Origin: Sphaerosporella brunnea
Lineage: Eukaryota > Ascomycota > Pezizomycetes > Pezizales > Pyronemataceae
Length of the DNA stretch: 64,000 nt
Direction: 5' to 3'
Assembly (NCBI GenBank): GCA_008704415.1
Contig: VXIS01000125.1
Location: 57,253-121,252, forward strand
The position numbers were made by a program, and so were the translations under genes. Of the stretch, positions 55,773 through 64,000 are shown in pieces. The notes beneath the pieces were generated by a model that was not told where the DNA came from, did no database searches, and saw only the letters and a list, made by a program, of their open reading frames with translations. Position 1 is the first letter of the stretch. The number at the start of each line of letters is the position of its first letter.

Positions 55773-56289
55773 TGTAACGCAGAGGGTCGAGAACAGACTG
55801 GAGGGGCCCAAGGTACTCGCGTACAGAGGGGGCAAGAACGAGAGCTGGGACAAGATCCAAAGGCAGGACAAGAGGCAGGACAAGAGGCGCGATGCGCACG
55901 GTCAGGATTCAGATTGGAACGAAGGTACTCAGATTGACATACGAAGGTTCAGTAAAGAGGAAAGGGAAAACAAACAACAAAGCGGAAGCGAAGGCCCCTT
56001 ATAGCAATCACGTGAGCTGCGGTGCGCCGCGCCACGTGGTAGCCGAATATAACCTCGGCTCGGAGCCATCCCCACCGAGCTCCCCTACAGAGCCTCATCA
56101 CGACACCACAAACAAGCCCCCACTTCCGAACCTCACCACGTGACAACCATCTACTGGGGGGATAAATCTGAGAACAGCAAATGAATCAGCATCCTTTGAA
56201 GCCTTAGATCTGAGAGTTCCAGCCGATTTCATTGAGAGTAAAAGCCGGTAGCTTAGTCGGAAGACTCCATCCAAACTCGCGCCGTGACA
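55773..56289 (-). repeat. 3' LTR of R3 (517 bp)
   Basis: Plus strand TGTAACGCAGAGGG...GCGCCGTGACA. Nearly identical to 61411-61923. Confidence 0.9.
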
Positions 56290-56323
56290 GTATCCCCCTC
56301 CTACGGCTGAGCTCCGGCGAAGC

Positions 56324-59300
56324 TCATTCATCTTCCGGCAGAGGCCCCGGCTTGTCCGGATAGGCCTCGTGGAAGCGATCAATAGCTTCCAGACCATTGA
56401 CCATCTCGGCTGGTTCCCACTTCGGCCGATCGTAGCCGGTCCACTTGACCAAATACTGGAGCTTACGCCACCGTCCATGCAGTCGGGAGTCCAATATCTG
56501 ATCAACGAACCACTCCTGCTCGCCCTCAATCTCCACCGGAGGTGGTGGGTCCTGTCGTTGTCCCGGATAAGGATCATCGGGTGCCGGTTCCAGGAGGGAG
56601 ACGTGAAAGACTGGGTGGACATGCATACCCTCATGGAGCCGGAGGCGGTAGGCGTATGCTGAGACCTTCTCGGTAACCTCAAACGGGCCGTGACGCTTAT
56701 TGTCCAGCTTACTGGCTGGACGCCGAGTCTTCCAATTCCGGGCATCAAGCCAGACCTTGTCTCCGACCTGATAATTAGGGGCCGGTATGCGGTGCTCGTC
56801 GGCGTTGTCCTGATATCTCATCTGGGCCCGTAGGAGCTCCGTGCGGAGGTGCGAATGGATTTCCGACAACGTCCTGGCGGTGGTCAAGGCTCTGCGATCG
56901 TCAACATTGTTGGGGGCCGCAGGGGACAAGTCAAACTGGTAACGAGGGTCGAACCCCTTGTTAGCAAAGAAGGGAGAGGAGCCATGAGCCTCCGATGCCT
57001 GGTTGTTGGTTGCGAATTCGGCCAACGGCAGCCAATCGGCCCAGTCATCCTGGAGATAGTTGACATATGCTCGGAGGTACTGCTCCATTACCGCATTGAT
57101 CCGTTCAGTCTGTCCGTCCGTTTGGGGGTGGAAGGCTGTCGAGAGCCGACGCTCTATACCCAGTCTGACACAGATGCGTTCCCAGAAGTCCGATGCGAAC
57201 TGCGGTCCACGGTCGGAGATGATCGTAAGCGGTAGGCCGTGGAGACGGAATACGTGTTGGATAAAGAGATCAGCCAGTCCGGCTGCATCGACATTGGTCC
57301 GGCAAGGAATCAGGTGACGTTCCTTCGTAAGGCGGTCGACCACAACCCAAATAGCATCGCAGCCTTGTGACCAAGGGAGCCCAGTGACGAAGTCCATTGA
57401 GATGTCCTGCCAAGGACGTTCCGGGATAGGAAGGGGTCGTAAGATGCCGTAAGGAGCGTGACGACCGGTCCGAGAGCGTTGGCAGACATGGCAGTTGCGG
57501 ACATACCGTTCCACGTCCTGCCGCATCTTTGGCCAATGGTAGGTACGACAAAGCAGCTCCAAGGTTTTGGATCTTCCTGGGTGGCCAGCGACGGGGGCAT
57601 CGTGGTGTTGTTGCATCAGGTGCAGCCGGAGGGGCTCGTATTCGGGCACGTAAAGCTTACCTCTATAGGTGAGACGATCTCTTTCTTGGGCGCATTCTGC
57701 CAACGTGATCCGGCGGCTATGGCGGACTCCGTCTTGCAACATCCGGAGGACCTGAGACGGAAACGGGTCCGCATCGTAGGCTTCTTGAAACAGGCGGGCA
57801 AGTGTCACTGCTTCGTCTCCTAGGGGTAGTGGAGGCTGTGCCGGCGGGCCATCGGCCAGGAGGTGGACGATCTGGTGGGGCTTTATGACGACGGAAAAAT
57901 TTTCAGTCGTGCGCTCATCCCCCTCCTTAGGCAGATCTCCTGATCTGCGAGTTAGTGAGTCCGGCTTCCCACCGGACTTCCCAGGACGGTAGACGATCTT
58001 GAAGTTGAACTGCGATAGGAACTGAGACCAACGGGCTTGACGTCGATTCAGGAGCTTGGTGGTCGTAAAATACTCCAAGTTCTTGTGATCGGTGAGCACC
58101 TGGACTGGATTCTCCACGGATTGGAGTTCCGGTCGCCATTCCTCAAAAGCCCGGACGATAGCCATCAACTCCTTGTCGTAGATCTCGTAGTTGCATTCTG
58201 CAGGGGAATGCTTCTTAGAGAAGTACGCAACAGGGTGGAGGACGCCGTCGTCGTCGTATTGTGATAGGATGCCAGCGGAGACGTAGTCTGAGGCGTCGGT
58301 CTCAACGACGACGTCACGGTCGTGGTCAAAGCGGCGAAGGACTGGAGCGGTGGTGAAGCACGTCTTCAGGCTGTCGAAGGCTTCCTGTTCGGTTTTGGTC
58401 CATTGAAATGGCACGTCCTTCTGAGTCAGACGGGTGAGTGGCCGCACTACCTGTGAGTAGGAGCGTATGAATCGACGGTAAAAGTTGGCAAATCCAAGGA
58501 AGGCTCTGACGTCCTTCAGCTTCTCCGGGGTTGGCCAAGCTCTCACTGCTTCGACCTTGTCTGGGTCCATCCGTATGCCGTCGATGCCGATAATCAGTCC
58601 TAGATACTTGACCTTCTCGTTGGTGAAACTCGCATTTCTCCGGTTTGAGGTGCAGCCCGGCTTCCTGAAAGCCGACGAAGGACCTGTCGCAGGTGGTCTT
58701 GATGCTCTTCCAGGGTATCCGAGTAGATCAAGATGTCATCCAAGTAGGCAGAGGCGAAGCGGTCCAAGAACGGTGAGAGGGTATCATTGATAAAGCGTTG
58801 GAAGTCAGCAGGGGCGTTGGTAAGACCGAATGGCATCACCAGGGATTCGAATAGTCCATATCGGGTTCTAAATGCAGTTTTCCACTCTTCACCCTCTGCC
58901 ATTCGGATTAGGTTGTAAGCTCCGCGGACGTCCAACTTGCTAAACCAGCGAGCCTTGGAGAGCCTCATCAGTGTCTCTCGTACCAACGGGAGCGGATACC
59001 TGTTCTTGATCGTTCCTTCGTTGAGACCTCGGTAGTCAACCACCAGGCGTAAGGATCCATCCCCCTTCTTGACGAAGAGGATTGGGGCACCGGCGGGTGA
59101 GGAGGAGGCCCTGATGAATTCCTTTCGATAGGTTTTCCTCCAACCAGGCCTTTAGGGCTTCCAGCTCGGGGCGAGACAGCGAGTATAGGGGGCCAAAGAG
59201 GGGTTCAAACCCCTCCTTGAATGGTATCTTGTGGTCGTAGGGCCGGTGGGGGGGTAGGTGATTGGCTACCGCTTCGAAAAGAGGGGTAGAAACTCGTGCT

Positions 59301-60030
59301 ACTGCGGAGGGACCAGTGACTTTAGATCCCCCTCGTCGATCACCTTACGCTCCAACGCCTTGTTGATTTCATACAGCGATAGGGAGAAAAGCTGGAGCTG
59401 GCCGTATCGCTGTTTCTTGTTTTTGACCAGACGTTGGAAGGAGGTGGCCGACACTATTGCAATGTCTAGGGACTGGGTAGGGGGCGTCACTCCTTTGATG
59501 CTTGTCGGCTTCAGTGTTGTCCTGTGTGCGACGCAGCGAGGGGAGTCGAAGGAGACGTCGTTTGAGGCAAAGCGGATTGACACTCCATGGTGCCGCATCC
59601 AAGGGATGCCCAGGATCAGAGGGTAGTGGCCGAGCTTGGTGACGAAGGCAGGCAACGTCTCATGGTGACCGCCGATCGACATCCCCACCTTGACAATGTG
59701 GGTGATGTCTCCGGACGAGATGGGTCTACCGTCTATAACCTCGAGGGCGCGAGGAACGCGTAGTGCATACTGGGGAAAATGATGTTGGCGAGCAAATTCT
59801 TCGTCGATGAAAGCAAAACCAGTGGCTCCACAGTCAATCAGTGCGTGGGTTTGGATCTTGTTATCACTATCGGAGAGGGAACACGTAACTACGAGATGGT
59901 TTCCATCCATTGATTCCTCCTCCACACCTTGATTTGACAGAGCTACCGAAGACAAGGAAAGGCTGTCCGGCCTGCGGGCCGGAGAGCCGTGACAACAAGG
60001 AAAAGACGAAGAAGATGCTGGACGTCCCAT
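56324..60030 (-). pseudogene. Pol of R3, 748 codons open but protease-RT junction broken
   Basis: Protease frame 60030-59299 (ALIDCGATGFAFIDEEF) ends at a TAG where R2 has TAT (Tyr). Indels follow near 59275, 59115 and 58675. RT reads 59043-58600 with [11 protein letters not shown]. From 58570 to 56324 the frame is uninterrupted: RNase H ([31 protein letters not shown]), HHCC zinc domain ([14 protein letters not shown]), DDE core ([22 protein letters not shown]) and chromodomain (DQILDSRLHGRWRKLQYLV). The protease uses DCG where most retroviral proteases have DSG or DTG. The break points prevent a full polyprotein unless they are sequence errors. Confidence 0.88.
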
Positions 60031-60069
60031 GGCGGTGCCAACCTTGCGGCATGGGACAACTAGTTTTCC
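60024..60069 (-). promoter_or_regulatory. Predicted gag-pol -1 frameshift signal, R3
   Basis: Minus strand: GGAAAAC (60069-60063), spacer TAGTT with the gag stop, hairpin GTCCCATG with CATGGGAC (60057-60024). Identical layout to R2. Confidence 0.62.
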
Positions 60070-61331
60070 GACGGTTGGGCGTCGGAGGTGGGGGTGAGGT
60101 TTTCCGAGGGCTGAGCAGTAGGGGTAGCCGTGGCTACCAGCGACGCCTCGGCAGCACGGACACGACGAGCCTCAGCAGCCAGCCGGCGAGGGCAATCGAG
60201 GCGGAAGTGTTGATCCGATCCACAGTAGGTACACTGCCCCTTTGCCATTCTCTCCTCCCGGATCCTCTGGCGCTCGGCCTCACGCCGGGCAGCTGAGAGC
60301 TCCATTGGGGCCGGGCCATAGTTTCCACTGTTCGAGTTGGTGGGGTGGTTGCCCGTGGTTGCAGGGGCAGTGGCAGTGGATGAGGATGGTGCATGGGGGC
60401 GAGGGGTGCTTCGGTGGTTGGTGGTAGTGACGGTGGGGCGAGACGATGAGGGCTTACGTTCCTCTGCTCGGGCACGGATCCGGTTGTCCACGTCCTTGCA
60501 AAGGTTAACGAAGGCTGCCAGGGTGTCATCGGAGGCTGCTCGGTGCAGGAGGGCGTCCTTCATCTCTTCCGACAAGCCTTCATAAAGTTGGTCTTTCTGG
60601 GCGACTTCGTCCCAGTTAAGGTCTCCCATGAGGCGGCGGAAGTCGGCCAGATAGGTGGAGAATGGCAGGTTTCGTTGACGGAGACGGCGAATTTCACGAG
60701 CAGCGGTTCGAGAGCGGTCGGGGTCGTCATAGGCCTGTCGGAGGATGGTCAACAGATCGTTGAGGGAGGCCAGGGTGATATCTCCGGTGTCTTCATCGGC
60801 ATAAGAGCGCAGCTGGTTCAAAGCTGCTCCTGACAGGCGGTTGAAGGCGTACCGAAGACGGGCTTGTTCGGTTGGGTAACGGGTTGGCTGGGCAGCAAGC
60901 TTGTTGCGGAGCTGTAGGATCCAGGTCCTCAGCTCTTCGGGCTTGGTACCGTCGAAGGTCGGTGCATCGGGGAAGCCACCCGACTGGGTGCCTCCTTCGG
61001 GGTGGTCACGGATCTGGGCGGCGGCGATTGCTAGGACCTGATTCAGTTGGGCCGTGAGGTCCCTTGCCTGCTGCTGGGCAGCGGCCAGGCCGGTGCGGGC
61101 TGCATCGCGTTCGAGAAGGGCTGTCCGGAGCTCAGCACGCGTCTCCTCCAGCTCCTCCTCCAGGTTGGGTGGGGCTTCGCAGGCCAGGAGTTGCTGTGCC
61201 ATATGGGCGAAGTCGATCAAACGTTGATCGCGCTCTTCCTGGGGGAAGCCTTCTTCCGGGGGCGCCTGGGCGCCAGTTTCGATGGCTGCCCAGAGCTCCT
61301 GAGGGATTCGGAGGTCGTGGTAGGCGGCCAT
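60060..61331 (-). CDS. Gag of R3, intact
   Basis: 423 residues, MAAYHDLRIPQELWAAIETG at the start. Coiled coil (EEELEETRAELRTALLERDA), capsid-like region (FDGTKPEELRTWILQLRNKL to FVNLCKDVDNR), Ser/Pro/Thr-rich basic linker, zinc knuckle CTYCGSDQHFRLDC, C-terminus QPSEN. Closely similar to R2 gag. The start ATG follows the primer-binding site by about 70 nt on the minus strand. Confidence 0.9.
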   Translation of the reverse strand: MAAYHDLRIPQELWAAIETGAQAPPEEGFPQEERDQRLIDFAHMAQQLLACEAPPNLEEELEETRAELRTALLERDAARTGLAAAQQQARDLTAQLNQVLAIAAAQIRDHPEGGTQSGGFPDAPTFDGTKPEELRTWILQLRNKLAAQPTRYPTEQARLRYAFNRLSGAALNQLRSYADEDTGDITLASLNDLLTILRQAYDDPDRSRTAAREIRRLRQRNLPFSTYLADFRRLMGDLNWDEVAQKDQLYEGLSEEMKDALLHRAASDDTLAAFVNLCKDVDNRIRARAEERKPSSSRPTVTTTNHRSTPRPHAPSSSTATAPATTGNHPTNSNSGNYGPAPMELSAARREAERQRIREERMAKGQCTYCGSDQHFRLDCPRRLAAEARRVRAAEASLVATATPTAQPSENLTPTSDAQPSEN

Positions 61332-61399
61332 GGTGTTGCAAGAGTGGGAGGGGGAGGTGGCGATGTGACAGACAGAGCGAGTAGGTTAGGCTTTGGTGG

Positions 61400-61408
61400 A
61401 CTGAACCT
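61400..61408 (-). promoter_or_regulatory. Self-priming primer-binding site, R3
   Basis: Minus strand AGGTTCAGT, 2 nt from the LTR (starting 61410); the matching LTR segment ACTGAACCT (minus) is at 61593-61585. Confidence 0.75.
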
Positions 61409-61410
61409 AG

Positions 61411-61923
61411 TGTAACGGAGAGGGTCGAGAACAGACTGGAGGGGCCCAAGGTACTCGCGTACAGAGGGGGGCAAGAACGAGAGCTGGGAACAAGATCCAA
61501 AGGCAGGACAAGAGGCAGGACAAGAGGCGCGATGCGCACGGTCAGGATTCAGATTGGAACGAAGGTACTCAGATTGACATACGAAGGTTCAGTAAAGAGG
61601 AAAGGAAAACGAACAACAAAGCGGAAGCGAAGGCCCCTTATAGCAATCACGTGAGCGCGGTGCGCCGCGCCACGTGGTAGCCGAACATAACCTCGGCTCG
61701 GAGCCATCCCACCGAGCCTCCCTACAGAGCCTCATCACGACACCACAAACAACCCCCACTTCCGAACCTCACCACGTGACAACCATCCACGGGGGGATAA
61801 ATCTGAGAGCAGCAAATGAATCAGCATCCTTTGAAGTCTTAGATCTGAGAGTTCCAGCCGATTCCATGGAGAGTAAAAGCCGGTAGCTTAGTCGGAAGAC
61901 TCCATCCAACTTGCGCCGTGACA
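61411..61923 (-). repeat. 5' LTR of R3 (513 bp)
   Basis: Plus strand TGTAACGGAGAGGG...TTGCGCCGTGACA. Carries the E-box-like motifs (CACGTGAG, CCACGTGG) and ATAGCAAT/TTATAG promoter side. Confidence 0.9.
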
Positions 61924-62523
61924 GACGCGCAGCTGGTGGCCGAGCGGATGTCACACATCCACGACGTTCTACGAGCCGAGATGAAGTACGCCCAAGTCAG
62001 ATATACTGAAGCCGCCGATCGGTCCCGAGCCCCCGCCCCTGTGTTCAAAGAGAACGAACTCGTCTGGCTGGACTCTAGGAACTTGCGCACGGAACGACCA
62101 TCTAGGAAACTCGGAAACAAGCACCTGGGCCCTTACCGAGTGGTTCGAGCCGTCGGTACCCATGCCTATGAATTGGACATCCCCGACACCATGAAGAACC
62201 ATCGCACCTTTTCGGTCTCGCTCCTAAACCCGGCATCTTCCGACCCCTTCCCTGGACAGATCATTCCACCCCCTCTCCCTGTTGTTGTCGATGGCGAAAA
62301 AGAATGGTCCGTCGATGCATATTCTGGATTCCCGCTTGGTGAGGGGACGCCTCAAATATCTGGTAAAGTGGACCGGCTACGACCCACCAGAATGGGAGGC
62401 GGCGGAAGGAATCAATGGCCTTGAAGCTATCGACCGCTTCCACGAATTGTACCCACACAAGCCCGGACCACTCCCAGATGACAGCTGAAGCTTTGTCGGA
62501 GCTCAGCCATAGGAGGGGGATAC

Positions 62524-62804
62524 TGTCACGGCTTAAGGTTAAGGGGTGGCTCGGCGCTAGGGTTAGGGTGTCACGTGACGCGCGGTTACGTGACGAGAAA
62601 GCATAAATAGCGAGGTTTCACTTGTTTTTGTTTCTTTTCTTCTTTTCTTCTTTACAGAACGTCTTGTATACTAGCAAACCTAGTAACCTTGAACCACCTT
62701 GTCTTGTCTCGTCTTCTTCTGCCTCTTGTCCTTGTCCTCCCGCCTCCGGTCCTTGCCTCGAAAGCTACGTACCTTGGACGTTTCCTTGCGCCTGTCCTGT
62801 TACA
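62524..62804 (+). repeat. 3' LTR of D (281 bp)
   Basis: Preceded by the purine tract AGGAGGGGGATAC. Compared with the 5' LTR it lacks about 8 bp near the second E-box (GACGCGCGGTTACGTGACG) and has a few substitutions. Confidence 0.88.
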
Positions 62805-63321
62805 ATCTGTCGGTTTTGATCCATCAATTAAGAGCAGTAGCGAGGATGACGGCATTTACGACCCTACCGTCGCATTTACCATTCCAGCGACGTCACCTCC
62901 ATACATCTATGCCTGCATAGATAACAAGACGGTTTAGTTGGAGATTGATCCGAACATGCTTTTCAATTGGCGATAAATTGTCACCCGCAGCAGCGTGTGC
63001 TGGAAGGCGCAGCCATACCAGCACCCAGCAGAGGCTTCCTGGCCCTATGTGGTAAAAGACCAGTGGCAAGCCGCCGAGCAACTTTCAGAGTCCGAGCTCA
63101 TTTCATCCTTGCAGCAATCAGGGCGCAAAGGTGATCTTGGACTGCCACAATAAATGTCATATGGGCATTATATTCAGGATGGTTGGCTTGTTGATATTGT
63201 AACTACCGTTCAATGAGATTTGGTTTTTTCGCATGGTGGAAATGCCACTACCACCATGCCACCACTACCGATGAAACCGCAGCGCGGCAATTGAAAATAC
63301 ACTGGCTCTATGGCTCCACCA
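62805..63321. other. inter-element DNA, no supported gene
   Basis: About 500 bp between D and the third gypsy element. Short frames only; nothing recognised. Confidence 0.35.
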
Positions 63322-64000
63322 TCAACCGTTAGTTCCCGGTAGCAGCAGCAGACAGGTCAAACGTAGATCTACTGCTTGCTGGATTGAACCATTCCTGCCC
63401 TTCGGCTGGCTTACCCACTGTGTCTCTGCTGGAACATATAGTTCGCCTGAACGGAGACATCTTGGTAGTCTCGGAGACTGCCGTATTGTAGGCAAACTCT
63501 GCCATCGCAACAGGTCTACCCAGTCGTCCTGCTGGAAGGACAGTAGATGTCTTACATACTGCTCCAACACCGAGTTGACTCTCTCAGTTTGTCCATCTGT
63601 CTGTGATGGAAGCTGTGACATAGACAGTTTTTGACGTCCAAATGTTTCCATCAACTCCTTCCACAAGTGCGACGTGAACTTCGCATCCCTATCAGATACT
63701 ATTTCTGAGGGTAGGCCATGGAGCCTCCAAATCTCCTTTGCACAGAGCTTTGCTAACTCTTGTACTGGGGTCTCTTCATTCGTCTTCAACGATGAAGTGC
63801 GCCATCTTGGTGAGACGGTCTACTATTACCCACACCTGGGTGTAGCCGTCAGACTCTGGCATGCCCACTATAAAGTCCATCGAGATAGACTTCCATGGAC
63901 GGTACGGAATTTCTCTAAGGGCTGCAACAGCCCATACTTCTTATGCCTGCTGGTCCTTATCTCTCTGACAAGTATCGCAGCTTCTGACATAGTCTCGTAC
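63322..64000 (-). pseudogene. Integrase fragment of a third gypsy family, runs off the window
   Basis: From the right edge the minus strand reads YVRSCDTCQRDKDQQ, then [20 protein letters not shown] and [12 protein letters not shown], and from 63789 [18 protein letters not shown] and [17 protein letters not shown]. These are the zinc-finger Cys pair and the D, D, E positions of a Ty3/gypsy integrase. A TAA after DKDQQ, a frame change near 63780 and another near 63490 show decay. It is clearly a different family from A, D and R (VSDRDAKF rather than ISDRGPQF). Confidence 0.82.

Larger units (their letters stand above)
55773..61923 (-). mobile_element. R3: youngest-looking chromovirus (Ty3/gypsy)
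   Basis: LTRs 55773-56289 and 61411-61923 differ by only a few single-base changes and share the same internal AGGCAGGACAAG duplication. Gag is intact and 748 codons of pol are open. No target duplication is found in D (GTCAC, GACGC), and about 186 bp of D is missing at the site. Confidence 0.92.
52817..62488 (+). pseudogene. Pol of D, split by R3 and frameshifted
   Basis: The first part (to 54363 in one frame) holds protease (ALIDCGATGISF) and RT up to [14 protein letters not shown] one-base change near 54085 moves [10 protein letters not shown] to another frame, and another indel lies near 54300. RNase H and integrase follow (54409-55772). R3 interrupts after QTERINAVT. The frame resumes at 61924 (DAQLVAERMSHIHDVLRAEM) and runs to a chromodomain (LKYLVKWTGYDPPEWE) ending at TGA 62486-62488, with a further frameshift near 62320. 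Confidence 0.87.
51305..62804 (+). mobile_element. D: chromovirus interrupted by R3
   Basis: 5' LTR 51305-51593, 3' LTR 62524-62804 (TGTCACGGCTYAAGG...TTACA). Without R3 it is 5.35 kb. Gag has one nonsense codon; pol has frameshifts and loses about 186 bp of integrase at the R3 site. The left flank is E, the right flank unrelated DNA, and no target duplication is visible (ACGAT, ATCTG). Confidence 0.9.

Overview
The window is nuclear DNA of a filamentous ascomycete (probably Pezizomycotina). The protein genes are interrupted by 47-73 bp introns with GTANGT-type donors and CTRAC/TACTAAC branch sites. Two conserved fungal housekeeping genes are recognisable (RMT2, LSM12). The transposons are fungal chromoviruses (Ty3/gypsy), a fungal LINE and MITE-like foldbacks. 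The species cannot be named from the sequence alone. No rRNA, tRNA or CRISPR array was recognised.

Left part (1-33.4 kb) is gene-poor. On the minus strand lie RMT2 (arginine methyltransferase 2) and LSM12 in tandem. They are followed by a four-exon protein with a zinc-deaminase-like CxE...PCxxC signature, a JmjC-like protein with a degenerate zinc finger, a broken or mis-modelled orphan at 18.9-20.2 kb, a secreted Kex2-type repeat precursor at 24.2-26.0 kb, and an RG-rich four-exon orphan at 30.1-31.3 kb. Two orphans are on the plus strand (11.2 and 22.4 kb). Between them are two LINE 3' ends, a Tc1/mariner-like DNA transposon relic, several hairpin MITEs, a three-copy repeat ending in (AC)n, and a deletion relic of the deaminase-like gene.

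Right part (33.4-64 kb) is a nest of chromoviruses. A foldback element with about 400-bp inverted arms surrounds element A (33.8-39.8 kb). Its right arm was later split by R1, which left a CCACT target duplication. R1 was gutted and now encloses R2 (40.6-46.8 kb). Further right, truncated element E (minus) abuts D (plus, 51.3-62.8 kb). D is interrupted by R3 (55.8-61.9 kb, minus), which has an intact gag and a 748-codon open pol segment. The window ends inside an integrase of a third gypsy family.

The most interesting signals are three. (1) The secreted precursor has five 30-residue repeats, each ending in Lys-Arg and beginning with Gln, and introns at the same position in its last two repeats. 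(2) The chromoviruses carry a self-priming signature: a 9-nt LTR sequence complementary to the primer-binding site 2 nt after the LTR, with compensatory changes between families. (3) They also share a gag-pol -1 frameshift architecture (heptamer, 5-nt spacer, hairpin) in which both arms of the hairpin have changed together between families.
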